A stretch of 64,000 bases of DNA from an uncultured Clostridia bacterium (GTDB lineage: Bacteria; Bacillota; Clostridia; Christensenellales; Borkfalkiaceae), in contig CANQFB010000003.1 of assembly GCA_947598205.1 (NCBI GenBank), positions 1-64,000 of the forward strand. Reading direction: 5' to 3'. This document shows positions 23,534 to 33,289 of the stretch, in pieces. The position numbers and the translations under genes are program-made. The notes under the pieces are model-generated. The model searched no databases and was not told the origin of the DNA. It saw only the letters and a list, made by a program, of their open reading frames with translations. Numbering within the stretch: position 1 is the stretch's first letter; each line of letters starts with the position of its first letter.

Positions 23534-26500
23534 TTACATAATGGTGTCGCCGCCGAGCCTGCTCTCCACCTCGGAGAGCTTGACGGAGACGATCTTCGAG
23601 ACGCCCTTCTCCTCCATCGTGACGCCGAAGAGCACGTCGGCCTGCGCCATGGTGGGTTTTCTGTGCGTGATGACGATGAACTGCGTATCCTTGGAGAACT
23701 TCTTCAGATACTTCGCAAAGCGGTCCACGTTGGCCTCGTCGAGGGCGGCCTCGATCTCATCGAGGATACAGAAGGGCATCGGGCGGGACTTCAAGATGGC
23801 GAAGAGGATGGCGATCGCCGTGAAGGCCTGTTCGCCGCCCGAGAGAAGGGAGATCTTCGTAAGTTTCTTGCCGGGCGGGCAGGCGACGATCTCGACTCCC
23901 GCCTCGAGCGGATCTTCGCAATCGGTGTAGTCGAGTTGCATCTCCGCCCTGCCGCCGCCGAAGAGCTCCTTGAAGATCTGCGTGAAGTTGGCGTTGATCT
24001 CCTGAAAGCCCGTATCGAACTGCTTTTGCATGGTCTCGCGGAGTTCGTTCAGAACGCCCGTGAGATCCTCGATGCCCTTGTCAAGGTCATCTTTCTGCGT
24101 CTGCATCTCGTTGTAGCGGGCGAGAAGTTCGTCGTAATCCTCGACGGCGTTCATGTTCACGTTGCCGAGTGCGGCGATCTTATGGCGCAACGAATTGATA
24201 TTGGTATTGGCTTGCGAGAAATCGTAGGCGGGGTCGCGGAGGGCCTGCGCGCTCTCATAAGTGAGCCCATACATCTCGTCGAGACGCTGGCGCATGTTCT
24301 CGAGCGTGGTCTCGGCGCGGGTGATCTCGTTCTCGGCGGTATGCTTTTTCTCCGTCGTGAGCGTCTGCTTGGCGATGAGGCCGCGCTTCTCTTCGGCGAG
24401 ACGGGACTGTTTTTCGTTCTCCTCCTTCTTCTGCGCCTCGACGGCGGCGATCTCCTCGCGGATCTTGGCGACGGCGAGCTGTTCCTCCTCGGTGAGGCTC
24501 ACCTTCTCCTCCTCCGCCTTGAGCGCCTCGATCTGCGCCTCCATGTTGCGGATGCCGGCGCGGGTCTCGTCGATCTTGACGATGAGGGAATCCTTCTCCT
24601 CCTTGAGCCGCCTTAAGTTCTCCTCCTCCGCGGCGCGGGCGGAAGAGACGGAGGCGGCCTCGATGCGCAGATCGTTGAGCTCCTTGGCGAGCGCTTCCCG
24701 CTCCTCCTTGATCTTCTCGATTTCGGTTGCGCGCAACTGCGTCTCGCTCGCGGCCTCCATGCGGATCTTGTTCAAAAGCTCCTCGTTTTCGGCGGAAGAG
24801 AGCACCTCCGTCTCGAGGTCGGAAGCCTGCCGCATGAGCCTCTCAAGCAGGGCGGCATATTCGGCGGAATCTGTCTCGGCCGTCTCCACAAGCCCCTCGA
24901 GGGCGATCTCCTTCTGGGCGACGGCGGCGAAGTGGGCCGTCTCCTCCTGCACCTTCACGCGGAAAGCCTCGAAGTCGGCGCGCGCCTCTTCGAGCTCCTT
25001 TTCGCAGGTGGCGAGGGCGGCGCGGAACTTCTCGAGCGCGCTCTTTTTGCGGGCGATATTCTCCTCGCACTCCTTGATCTTGCGCTCTCCCGCGAGCAAA
25101 TTCCCGCTGTCCTTGCGCTGGGAACCGCCCGTCATCGAGCCGTTGGTCGCGATGATGTCCCCCTCCAGCGTGATGATGCGGAAGACGCGGGGATATTTCT
25201 TCATGATGCGCGTCGCATTCATGATATTATCGCAGATGAGGGTGTTCCCGAGCAGATTTTTGATGACGTTATCGTAGTATTCGTCGTAGCGGACGAGCTC
25301 GTCCGCAAGTCCGAGGGCGCCGTTTTCGTTCAGCGCGCGCTCCACCTCCCGCGTGTTCGCATGGGGACGCATCGTCTCGATGGGGAGGAAGGTCGCAACG
25401 CCGGCGTGGCGGTCTTTGAGATATTGGATGAGATAGCGGGCGTCGTCGCCCGTGGCGGTGACGAGATGTTGCATCGCCGCGCCGAAGGCCGTCTCGATGG
25501 CGACCTCGTATTGTTTATCGGTGCGCACGATGTCTGCGATCGTGCCCTTGATGCGCTTTGCGAGCTCGGCGTTGTCCTTGGCGTCGAGCTGGAGACGGCG
25601 GACGGATTCGCGGTAGCCGTCGAAGCGGTTTTTCAAACCTATGTAGAGATCGCGGTTGTTGGTGAAATTGGCGATCGAAGTGTTGCAGTTTACGATCTCC
25701 TCCGAGAGTTTCTGGGAGGAACGGGCGAGATCGCCCACGATGCCGAGGAGTTCCTCCTCGCGTTGGGGCTTGCTGTCGAGGAAGTCGGTGCACGCCTTCT
25801 TTTCCTTCCTGCATTCTTCGAGCTGACGGCAGAATTCTTTCCTTCTGCCCTCCGCCTTCTGGATGGCCTCGCGCACCTCGCCGATCCTATCTTGCGCGGC
25901 GTCGCGGCGGGCGGTGAGGCTCCCCACGTTGGCGCGGGCGTCGGCGAGATTTTCGACGGAGGAAATTTCGCTCGCACGCTGGGCGTCGGAGAGGCGTTCA
26001 TATGCGGCGACGCGGGCGTCGGCCTCCGTAAGTTTGCCCGTAAGGGCGGCGCATTCCTTCTCGATCTCCTTCACGCGTCTCTCGCCGCTCTCCGCCTTCT
26101 TCATGCCGCCCTGCACGGCGGCGTCGATATCCTTCATGCGCTTTTGGGAGACGGCGATCTCCTCGGCGGCGGAAGAGAGGCTCCGCTTATAGTTGCCGAT
26201 CCTCTCGCCGAGCACCTTTGCGTCGCCCGACTTGTTCGCCATGCCGACCTCGAAGGAGAGAAGGCGTTCGTGGAGTTTGCGGAGGCGTTCATCGGCCTGC
26301 GAGATGCGCGCCCTGCCCGCTTCCTCCTCGCCGTCGGCGAGGGCAAGACGGGCGTCGATCCCCGCAAGTTCTGCCTCCGCCTGTGCGATGGCGCCGCGGT
26401 ACTTGATCGAATCCTGTTCAAAACTATCGCTCCGCACGAGATAGGCGTTGACCTCTTCGTACTTGAGGTCCGCGGCGTATTCGCGGTATTTTCTCGCCGT

Positions 26501-27130
26501 CTCGGCCTGTTTTTCGAGGGGGCGGAGCTGGCGTTCCGCCTCGTCCATGCGCTGGACGAAGACGGTGAGGTTCTCCTTCGCGCTCTCGAGCTTGCGTTCG
26601 ATCTCCCCCTTCTGCGTCTTGAATTTGATGACGCCCGTCGCCTCCTCGAAGATGGTGCGCCTGTCCTCGGGCTTGCTGTTCATGATCTGGGCGACCTTGC
26701 CCTGCCCGATGATGGAATAGCCCTCCTTGCCGATGCCCACGCCGTGCAGAAGGGCGACGATGTCCTTCAGGCGGCAGGGTTGCATGTTGAGGAGATATTC
26801 GCTCTCGCCCGAGCGGTAGAGGCGGCGCGTCATCGCGACCTCCTCATACTCGATGTCGAAGATGCGCTTGGAATTATCGAAGACGAGGGTCACTTCGCAA
26901 AAGGAGAGCTGGCGGCGCGTCTCGGTGCCCGCAAAGATGACGTCTTGCATGTTGGAGCCGCGGAGCGTCTTGGCGGACTGCTCGCCGAGCACCCAGCGCA
27001 CGGCGTCGGCCACGTTGGACTTTCCGCACCCGTTGGGCCCGACGATACACGTCACGCCGTCCTCGAATTTGATGGATGTTTTATCGGCAAAGGATTTGAA
27101 TCCCGCAAGCCTGACTTCCTTAAAGTTCAC
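23534..27130 (-). CDS. smc: Chromosome segregation ATPase SMC
   Basis: 1198-aa condensin subunit. Walker A at the N-terminus (CIVGPNGCGKSNVADAVRWVLG), two long coiled-coil arms (about 170-500 and 680-1030) around a hinge near residues 515-660 (VRTDKQYEVAIETAFGAAMQHLV; NGSMTGGSQRKD). The C-terminal ABC head has signature LLSGGEQAFTAIAI and Walker B FCILDEIEAALDEANV. Start is GTG with AGGGGAAA upstream. Third gene of plsX-rnc-smc, 26 bp after rnc. ScpA/ScpB are not in the window. Confidence 0.97.
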   Translation of the reverse strand: MNFKEVRLAGFKSFADKTSIKFEDGVTCIVGPNGCGKSNVADAVRWVLGEQSAKTLRGSNMQDVIFAGTETRRQLSFCEVTLVFDNSKRIFDIEYEEVAMTRRLYRSGESEYLLNMQPCRLKDIVALLHGVGIGKEGYSIIGQGKVAQIMNSKPEDRRTIFEEATGVIKFKTQKGEIERKLESAKENLTVFVQRMDEAERQLRPLEKQAETARKYREYAADLKYEEVNAYLVRSDSFEQDSIKYRGAIAQAEAELAGIDARLALADGEEEAGRARISQADERLRKLHERLLSFEVGMANKSGDAKVLGERIGNYKRSLSSAAEEIAVSQKRMKDIDAAVQGGMKKAESGERRVKEIEKECAALTGKLTEADARVAAYERLSDAQRASEISSVENLADARANVGSLTARRDAAQDRIGEVREAIQKAEGRRKEFCRQLEECRKEKKACTDFLDSKPQREEELLGIVGDLARSSQKLSEEIVNCNTSIANFTNNRDLYIGLKNRFDGYRESVRRLQLDAKDNAELAKRIKGTIADIVRTDKQYEVAIETAFGAAMQHLVTATGDDARYLIQYLKDRHAGVATFLPIETMRPHANTREVERALNENGALGLADELVRYDEYYDNVIKNLLGNTLICDNIMNATRIMKKYPRVFRIITLEGDIIATNGSMTGGSQRKDSGNLLAGERKIKECEENIARKKSALEKFRAALATCEKELEEARADFEAFRVKVQEETAHFAAVAQKEIALEGLVETAETDSAEYAALLERLMRQASDLETEVLSSAENEELLNKIRMEAASETQLRATEIEKIKEEREALAKELNDLRIEAASVSSARAAEEENLRRLKEEKDSLIVKIDETRAGIRNMEAQIEALKAEEEKVSLTEEEQLAVAKIREEIAAVEAQKKEENEKQSRLAEEKRGLIAKQTLTTEKKHTAENEITRAETTLENMRQRLDEMYGLTYESAQALRDPAYDFSQANTNINSLRHKIAALGNVNMNAVEDYDELLARYNEMQTQKDDLDKGIEDLTGVLNELRETMQKQFDTGFQEINANFTQIFKELFGGGRAEMQLDYTDCEDPLEAGVEIVACPPGKKLTKISLLSGGEQAFTAIAILFAILKSRPMPFCILDEIEAALDEANVDRFAKYLKKFSKDTQFIVITHRKPTMAQADVLFGVTMEEKGVSKIVSVKLSEVESRLGGDTIM

Positions 27131-27156
27131 AGATATTTCCCCTTTTGTCTCGAATG

Positions 27157-27804
27157 CTATTTTTTGAGTATGGCGTAGAGCCTCTTGGCGGCCTCCGTCT
27201 CGGCGGCCTTCTTACTTTGCCCCCTGCCCTCCGCCTCTTTGCCGAGGGCGCAGACGGTGCAGGCATATTCCCCGTCCTCTTCCCTCGTTGCATAGTGCGG
27301 CGTGGAATGCGTCCGCTCCTGCACGAATTCCTGAAGGATGGTCTTGAAATTCTCCGTCCCGATCTCGACGAGATGGGAGAGCAGGAATTTTTCGGCGGCG
27401 GGAAGCCCCCCGTCGAGATAGATCGCCCCCGCGACGGCCTCGAAGAGGTTGGACCTCGTCTTGCCCGCGATATTCATCTCCCCGCCCGAATAGCGGAGAT
27501 ATTGCATGAGGCCGAGGCGCGCCTCCGCCTTCTCGAGGGCGGATTGGGAGACATATTGTTTGCGCAGTTCGGTGAGCTTCCCTTCGTCGGAGCGGGAGGA
27601 GCGGAAGAGCATCTCGGAGACGACGAGCTCCAGAACGGCGTCGCCCAAAAACTCCAGACGTTCGTTATCGTGCTCCCCGTCCGATGCGGCGAGGGAGGAA
27701 TGGGTGAAGGCCGTCTGGAGGAGGTCCTTATCTTCAAAGGTATAGCCGATCAGCGACTCGATGGCGCGGCAGGTATCCCCGCCGAATTTCTCGGTGCGGC
27801 TCAT
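27157..27804 (-). CDS. rnc: Ribonuclease III
   Basis: 215-aa double-strand-specific endoribonuclease for rRNA and mRNA processing. The signature is NERLEFLGDAVLELVVSE, with the second acidic cluster in NLFEAVAGAIYLDGG. The C-terminal dsRNA-binding domain is seen as ILQEFVQERTHSTPHYATREE...GRGQSKKAAETEAAKRLY. The ATG overlaps the plsX stop by 4 nt; the longer upstream frame lies inside plsX and is discarded. In many relatives acpP lies between plsX and rnc; here it is absent. Confidence 0.96.
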   Translation of the reverse strand: MSRTEKFGGDTCRAIESLIGYTFEDKDLLQTAFTHSSLAASDGEHDNERLEFLGDAVLELVVSEMLFRSSRSDEGKLTELRKQYVSQSALEKAEARLGLMQYLRYSGGEMNIAGKTRSNLFEAVAGAIYLDGGLPAAEKFLLSHLVEIGTENFKTILQEFVQERTHSTPHYATREEDGEYACTVCALGKEAEGRGQSKKAAETEAAKRLYAILKK

Positions 27805-28829
27805 TCGCTCTTCTCCGCCGTGAAGCCCACCCCTTCGAGCATCTCGGTGATATTCTGGATGAGCCCGCCGCGGAAGGCGTCCACCGCCTGAAGGACGGAG
27901 GCCGAGACCGTCTTTGCCTTGGCTTCGCCGTGGCACTTGACGACCACCTTCTTGAGCCCGAGAAAGACGGAGCCGCCGAAACGGGCGTAATCGAGCACCG
28001 ATTTGAGCCCTGCGATCTCCTTCTTGGCGCAAAGATAGGCGAGTTTGCTCGAAAGAGAGCGCCTGAACTGCCGCTCGAGGATCTCCGCGACCGTCTTGCC
28101 GCACCCTTCGATGGCCTTCAGGGCGATATTGCCCGAGAACCCGTCGGCCACGGCGACGTCGATGTCGCCGAACATGATGTCCCTGCCCTCGATATTCCCC
28201 ACGAACTCGATGCCCTTGGCCGTCTTCAGAAGTTCGTAGGCCTCCTGATGGAGCGGGTCGCCCTTGTGCGACTCGGTGCCGTTGTTGAGGAGACCGACGC
28301 GGGGGGCTTCGATATGGTAGGCGGCCCTCGCATAGGCGGAGGCCATCACGCCGAATTGGGCGAGATAGGCGGGCCTGCACTCGGCGTTTGCGCCGCAGTC
28401 GCAAAGGAGCGTCGCTCCCCCGCGCACGTTGGGAACGCCCGGGCAGAGCGCGGGCCGCATGACGCCCTTGATCCTGCCGATGAGCATGATCCCCCCCGTG
28501 AGCACCGCCCCCGTAGAACCTGCGGAGACGAAGCCGCCCACCTCCTCATCCTCTTTGAGGAGCTTCATGCCGACGACGAGGGAACTATCCCGCTTGGCGC
28601 GGACGGCCTGCGTGGGAACGTCGTCTCCCGTGATGACTTCCGAGCAGTGGACGACTTCCACGCGGTTTGCGTCGTAGCGGTATTTGAGAAGTTCGTGCCC
28701 GACGAGATGTTCGTCCCCCGTCAGCACGACGGCAAAATTTTTCTGTTTTCCGAGCGCGTCTACCGCGCCCTTCACGATCTCGGCGGGAGCATTGTCGCCG
28801 CCCATCGCGTCTACAACGATCTTGAGCAT
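27801..28829 (-). CDS. plsX: Phosphate acyltransferase PlsX
   Basis: 342-aa enzyme making acyl-phosphate from acyl-ACP for the PlsX/PlsY phospholipid pathway. N-terminal KIVVDAMGGDNAPAEIVKGAVDAL is the family hallmark, with GSTGAVLTGGIMLIGRIKGVMRPAL and DGFSGNIALKAIEGCGK further on. Start MLKIVVD has GGAGAAGAT upstream. First gene of plsX-rnc-smc with its own promoter. Confidence 0.96.
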   Translation of the reverse strand: MLKIVVDAMGGDNAPAEIVKGAVDALGKQKNFAVVLTGDEHLVGHELLKYRYDANRVEVVHCSEVITGDDVPTQAVRAKRDSSLVVGMKLLKEDEEVGGFVSAGSTGAVLTGGIMLIGRIKGVMRPALCPGVPNVRGGATLLCDCGANAECRPAYLAQFGVMASAYARAAYHIEAPRVGLLNNGTESHKGDPLHQEAYELLKTAKGIEFVGNIEGRDIMFGDIDVAVADGFSGNIALKAIEGCGKTVAEILERQFRRSLSSKLAYLCAKKEIAGLKSVLDYARFGGSVFLGLKKVVVKCHGEAKAKTVSASVLQAVDAFRGGLIQNITEMLEGVGFTAEKSE

Positions 28830-28877
28830 ATCTTCTCCATAAAAATCGCCGGATTTTACAATACAGTAGACGAAATT

Positions 28878-28906
28878 ATTATAACATTTCCACAAAAAAA
28901 ACACAA
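28878..28906 (-). promoter_or_regulatory. Promoter of plsX-rnc-smc
   Basis: Minus-strand TTGTGT, 17-bp T-rich spacer, TATAAT, about 48 bp upstream of the plsX start. Confidence 0.7.
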
Positions 28907-28956
28907 TACTTTGCGGCAATTTCACGAGAATTTTCTCCCCCGCGGGGCAAAGAAAA

Positions 28957-28979
28957 GGCCCTTCCGCAGAGGAAGGGCC
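28957..28979 (-). terminator. Terminator at the end of the protease/Opp/LRR cluster
   Basis: Perfect 9-bp stem GGCCCTTCC / GGAAGGGCC with TTTTCTTT following on the minus strand, 19 bp past the LRR lipoprotein stop. Confidence 0.9.
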
Positions 28980-28997
28980 CGATCGTTTTCAAAGCCT

Positions 28998-31685
28998 TCA
29001 GGCGTTAGAGCTATAGTCGAGCACGTCGCCGAGGATCTCGTTGCCGCTTCCCACGGTGACGTTTGCCCAATCGCGGGCGGCGCCCGCATAGTGCACGGCG
29101 GTAAGAGAGATGCACCCGTCGAACGCATTGCTCCCGAGGGAGGTGATGCCCTTGGTCAACGTGACACTTTGAAGGGCGGCGCAGTTCTCAAACGCAAAGC
29201 CGCCGACGGTGAAGAATACCGTCGAGGCATCCTCCCCTTCCTCCGCCGTAAAGACGACCTCTCCGAGGGAGAGACAGCCCGAGAACGCCCCCTGACCGAC
29301 GCTCGTGACCTTTGCGGGAAGCTCGATGGAGATGAGCCCCGCACCCGCAAACGCGTAGTTCCCGATGGAGGTGAGCCCCGCGGGCAACTCAATGGAGGCG
29401 AGCGAAACGCATCCCTCGAAGGCATAACTTCCGATGGAGGAGAGCTTGCTCGCCTGCGGTTTGCCCTCGTCGTCCGTTCCGTCGGCAAAGATGACCCTGC
29501 CGAGAGAAGTGCAACCCGAGAAGGCATTCTCGCCGATGGACTGCACGCTCGCGGGAATGGTGACGGAAAGGATGCCCGTCCGCCCGCTGAACAAGCCGCT
29601 ATCGACGGAGGTGAGCCCTTCGGCGAGCGCGATCTCCCCTTGGAGGGCGAGCGGGACGTGCACGACGCCCGAGATCTCCGCCTGATCGTTGAAGACGAAG
29701 ATCCTGTAGAGGATGCCGTCCTTGCCGAGGTAATTCACATTCCCCGCCCCCACTTCGATCTTCTCGAGCGAGGAACATCCCTCGAAGACGTTTTCGGCCA
29801 CGGAGGAGACCTGGCGGGAGAACTTCACTTCCTTGAGGTCCGAACAGCCGAAGAAGACATGGTTTGCGAGGGAGACTGCGGGAGGGGTATCGGTTTCTTC
29901 TTGTGCGACGTATTCGGGGAATTCGATCGCTTGGAGCGCAGTGCAGGCCTCGAAGGCGTTGGCGCCCACCGTCTCGATATCCTGCGAGAAGGTCACCGAT
30001 GTGAGGGCCGTGCAGTGCGTAAAGGCGCTTTCGCCGATGGAAGAGAGCCCTGCGGGAAGGACGATGCTCTCGAGCTGTTCGCGGTATGAAAAGGCGTTTG
30101 CGGGGATCGCCTCTGTTCCCTCTTTGACCGTGACGCTTCCCCCGAGCGATACGGGGACAAGGAAGAAGGAATAGAACGTCTTCTTTTCCGTCAGTCCGGT
30201 ATCAGGATCATATACATCTCTTTGGGAGATGGAATAGAGAATATTGTCTTGCGTGCAGAATTGCTCGTTCCCCGCCGCAACTTCGATCTCGCCGAGCATG
30301 GAACAGCCGAAGAAGGCGTCTGCCCCGATCGCGGTAAGCCCTGCGGGAAGAGAGACGCTCTTCGCCTCCGTAAAGCGGAAGGCATAGGGCGCGATCTTCA
30401 CGACGTCTGCGCCGACCACGACCTTCTTATTTGCGGGAACTCCGCCATAGAGAAGCGTGCCATCCGCATCGATGAGGCATCCGTTTTGGGCATGGTATGC
30501 CGCGTTTCCCTCTCCGACGGTATATGCCGTGACGGCGCTACACCCGAAGAAGGCGCGGTCGCCCAGCTTTTCGGTGGCCGCGGGGATGCGGACTTCCTCA
30601 AGGGAGACACAGCCCGAGAAGGCATAACTGCCGATCTCCGCGACTCCCTCGGGGATCTCGACGGAGGAGAGCAGTCCGCATTCGGCGAAGAACCCTTCGG
30701 GGATCTTCTTGAGCCCTTGGGGAAGGGTGACGGAGCGAAGGCTGTCGCAGGAGGCGAAGACCCGCGCGCCCACCGACCCGACGGAATCGGGCAAACGGGC
30801 GTCTTCGAGCGCATCGCAATTTTCAAACGCGCCCGCGCCGACCGCCGTCACGCCCGCAAGAGCGGGGAAATCCGCAAGGGCGGAGCAGTTCTTAAAGGCC
30901 GCGACGCCGATCTTCGTGATCCCCGCGGGAAGGACGACCTCTTTGAGGGAGGTGCAATCCGCAAAGGTGTTCGCGCCGATCTCCGTCATGTCCCCCTGCA
31001 CGGTCACCTTGGTGATGAGGCTGTGACCGAAGAAGGCGCCTTCGCCCAAAGTATTGAGCGTCGCGGGGAGCGTGACCTCCCCTTCAAGCGCGGCGGGAAC
31101 GAAGACGATCTCCGTAAATCCCTTATTGTAGAGGATATTCTCCGACGCGGCAAAGGCGGAATTGGAGGCGTCCACGTCGATCGTCTTCAAGGAAGAACAG
31201 CCGTAGAAGGCGTTTCCCCCGAGCTCCTGAAGGCTCGCGGGGAGGGTGACGCCGACGATGCGCGGACAGTTTGCAAACGCGGTTTCCCCGATGGAGGTAA
31301 GCCCCGCGGAAAGGACGACCTCTCTTAAAGCGGCGCAATCGGAAAAGGCGGATTTTTCGATGGAGAGAACGCCCGCCTCGAGCTCTACCTTCTCCAAAAA
31401 GTCGTAGCCCGAAAAGGCGCCCTCCGCGATATACACGGGCGCGTCTTCATAGGTCGCGGGGATCTCGAGCGTGCTGTCGGGGCGGGGAAGATCGGGGTTG
31501 ATCTTGAGTTCTTCCTCCGTGGGAATGTTGGCAAGCCCCGTGACGGCATAGGCCTCGCGCTCTTTATCATACTCGAAGATGAGATGGATGGAGCCGTCGT
31601 CTTTTTTTCCGCATGCGGTGAGGCCCAACGAGAGGCAGAGCGCGCTTAAAGCGGCGAGCGTACCAAGCAAGATTTTTCGTTTCAT
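28998..31685 (-). CDS. BspA-like leucine-rich-repeat lipoprotein, 895 aa
   Basis: Signal peptide with lipobox LTAC (Cys about residue 25), then nearly the whole chain is LRR_5 (Treponema/BspA type) repeats of the form AFxGCxxLxxVxLPxxLxxIG. By eye there are about 25-30 units in blocks interrupted by short non-repeat inserts such as DNILYSISQRDVYDPDTGLT. BspA-type LRRs are extracellular protein- or host-binding modules. Last gene of the cluster that starts with the LRR-bearing protease, so both ends carry the same kind of binding domain. Hydrolase or transport activity is not suggested by any motif. Confidence 0.88.
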   Translation of the reverse strand: MKRKILLGTLAALSALCLSLGLTACGKKDDGSIHLIFEYDKEREAYAVTGLANIPTEEELKINPDLPRPDSTLEIPATYEDAPVYIAEGAFSGYDFLEKVELEAGVLSIEKSAFSDCAALREVVLSAGLTSIGETAFANCPRIVGVTLPASLQELGGNAFYGCSSLKTIDVDASNSAFAASENILYNKGFTEIVFVPAALEGEVTLPATLNTLGEGAFFGHSLITKVTVQGDMTEIGANTFADCTSLKEVVLPAGITKIGVAAFKNCSALADFPALAGVTAVGAGAFENCDALEDARLPDSVGSVGARVFASCDSLRSVTLPQGLKKIPEGFFAECGLLSSVEIPEGVAEIGSYAFSGCVSLEEVRIPAATEKLGDRAFFGCSAVTAYTVGEGNAAYHAQNGCLIDADGTLLYGGVPANKKVVVGADVVKIAPYAFRFTEAKSVSLPAGLTAIGADAFFGCSMLGEIEVAAGNEQFCTQDNILYSISQRDVYDPDTGLTEKKTFYSFFLVPVSLGGSVTVKEGTEAIPANAFSYREQLESIVLPAGLSSIGESAFTHCTALTSVTFSQDIETVGANAFEACTALQAIEFPEYVAQEETDTPPAVSLANHVFFGCSDLKEVKFSRQVSSVAENVFEGCSSLEKIEVGAGNVNYLGKDGILYRIFVFNDQAEISGVVHVPLALQGEIALAEGLTSVDSGLFSGRTGILSVTIPASVQSIGENAFSGCTSLGRVIFADGTDDEGKPQASKLSSIGSYAFEGCVSLASIELPAGLTSIGNYAFAGAGLISIELPAKVTSVGQGAFSGCLSLGEVVFTAEEGEDASTVFFTVGGFAFENCAALQSVTLTKGITSLGSNAFDGCISLTAVHYAGAARDWANVTVGSGNEILGDVLDYSSNA

Positions 31686-31724
31686 GAGTTCTTCTCCTCC
31701 GAAAGGGTGTGAGAAAGGGTATCG

Positions 31725-32012
31725 TTATAGGTTTCCCGTCAGGGCGAGCAGAATGACGAGCACGAGAGCAAAGGCAAGGAGAGTGCAGAACATCGGAATG
31801 AGCATGCGCTTGACGACGGAAAAATAGGTCTTGACCTTCTCGCGGGCGGTCGATCTTCTCCGCTCCGTCTTTCCGTGGCGGCGCGTTGCGCTCATATCGG
31901 CGATCTGCGAACCGTCGTCGATATAGACGATCTTCTGCTTCTTTTTGGGCGTCTCCTCTTCGGCGGTAACCTCGGTGGCGGGCGCCTCTTCCTTACGGCT
32001 CTTTCGCTTCAT
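31725..32012 (-). CDS. 95-aa single-pass membrane protein after oppF
   Basis: Basic and acidic N-terminal two thirds (KRKSRKEEAPATEVTAEEET, RRHGKTERRRSTAREKVKTY) then one C-terminal hydrophobic helix (LIPMFCTLLAFALVLVILLAL). Probably tail-anchored with the charged part in the cytoplasm. Its start overlaps the oppF stop, so it is made with the transporter. Not recognised; an accessory subunit of this Opp system is a plausible role. Confidence 0.7.
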   Translation of the reverse strand: MKRKSRKEEAPATEVTAEEETPKKKQKIVYIDDGSQIADMSATRRHGKTERRRSTAREKVKTYFSVVKRMLIPMFCTLLAFALVLVILLALTGNL

Positions 32013-33289
32013 CAGTCCTCCTGAGAATAGCAGTGGCAGGCCACGAAATGGCCGGGCTCGTATTCCTTATATTTGGGCGCGATATGTTTGCAGATCTCCA
32101 TCGCATGCGGGCAACGGGTATTGAACTTACAGCCCTTGGGGGGATCTGCGGGGGAGGGAATATCCCCCTTGAGAACGATGCGGTCCATCTTCACATCGGG
32201 ATTGGGATTGGGGACCGCCGAGAAGAGCGCCTGCGTATAGGGGTGCATGGGATGGGAGAAGATGGCCTTCTTATCGCCGAACTCCACCATCGAACCGAGA
32301 TACATGACGCCGATCTTATCCGAGATGTGCTTGACGACGGAGAGATCGTGCGAGATGAAAAGATAGGTGAGCCCCAACTCTTCCTGAAGTTTTTTGAGAA
32401 GGTTGATGATCTGCGCCTGTATGGAGACGTCGAGCGCGGAGACGGGCTCGTCGCAAATGACGAGTTTGGGCTTCACCGAGAGGGCGCGGGCAATGCAGAT
32501 ACGCTGCCTCTGTCCGCCCGAGAATTCATGCGGATAGCGCTCGTAATAATAGTCGCGGAGGCCGCACTGTTCCATGATCTTCATCACATAGTCCTTCGTC
32601 TCCGCCTTGGGCACGATCTTGTGCACCTTGACGGGTTCGGAGAGGATCCCCCCCACCGTACTGCGGGGCGGGAGAGAGGAATAGGGATCCTGGAAGATGA
32701 TCTGCATCTGCGTGCGCAGTGGCCGCATGGCCTTGGGCTTGTAGCCCGCAATATCCTTCCCTTCAAAGAAGATCTGGCCGCCCGTGGGCTGATAGAGCTT
32801 TAAGACCGATCTGCCCATCGTGGTCTTCCCGCAACCGCTCTCGCCGACGATGCCGAGCGTCTCGCCCGCCTTCAGCTTGAAGGATACGTCGTCGACGGCG
32901 CGGAGGGCGAGGGTCACTTTACCTCCCACCGTCTTCTTGAGGGGGAAATACATCTTGAGGTGGCGAACTTCGAGCAGGGCGTCTTCGTCGGGGGGAAGGT
33001 CCTTCTCCTCCTCGGCCAGCCTCTCGCGGATGGCCTGTTCGCGCTTTGATTCGAGCGCGTCGTCGAAGCCCGCGAAATTGCCCGAAGATATATATTTTGC
33101 GTTATGCGCCTCGAGCTCCTCCCGCGTCTTGATCTTATCGACGACGGTCTGTTCCGCCTTCTCGCGCTTTCTGACGACCACGCGGTAGAGGATGAACCCC
33201 GCAAGGATGAGGGCGGCGATGACGGCAAGCAGGACGCCCGCCGCTACGATCTGCCTGCCGCTCACGGCGGCAAGAACGGAATTTATCAC
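32012..33289 (-). CDS. oppF: Oligopeptide ABC transporter ATPase OppF with N-terminal membrane helix
   Basis: 425 aa. Residues about 95-425 are a typical OppF/DppF ATPase: Walker A GESGCGKTTMGRSVLKLY, signature FSGGQRQRICIARAL, Walker B LVICDEPVSALDVS, switch LFISHDLSVVKHI, and a C-terminal oligopeptide/Fe-S-like region (CKFNTRCPHAMEICKHIAP). Unusually, a hydrophobic segment (VAAGVLLAVIAALILAGFIL) and a charged linker precede the ATPase. This predicts a membrane-tethered subunit. Stop and start overlap oppD by 4 nt. Confidence 0.92.
   Translation of the reverse strand: MINSVLAAVSGRQIVAAGVLLAVIAALILAGFILYRVVVRKREKAEQTVVDKIKTREELEAHNAKYISSGNFAGFDDALESKREQAIRERLAEEEKDLPPDEDALLEVRHLKMYFPLKKTVGGKVTLALRAVDDVSFKLKAGETLGIVGESGCGKTTMGRSVLKLYQPTGGQIFFEGKDIAGYKPKAMRPLRTQMQIIFQDPYSSLPPRSTVGGILSEPVKVHKIVPKAETKDYVMKIMEQCGLRDYYYERYPHEFSGGQRQRICIARALSVKPKLVICDEPVSALDVSIQAQIINLLKKLQEELGLTYLFISHDLSVVKHISDKIGVMYLGSMVEFGDKKAIFSHPMHPYTQALFSAVPNPNPDVKMDRIVLKGDIPSPADPPKGCKFNTRCPHAMEICKHIAPKYKEYEPGHFVACHCYSQED

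Noticed and set aside
27805..28404. N-terminal extension of rnc by about 200 codons
   Set aside because: It lies entirely inside plsX and is rich in Arg; the ATGA overlap gives the real start.
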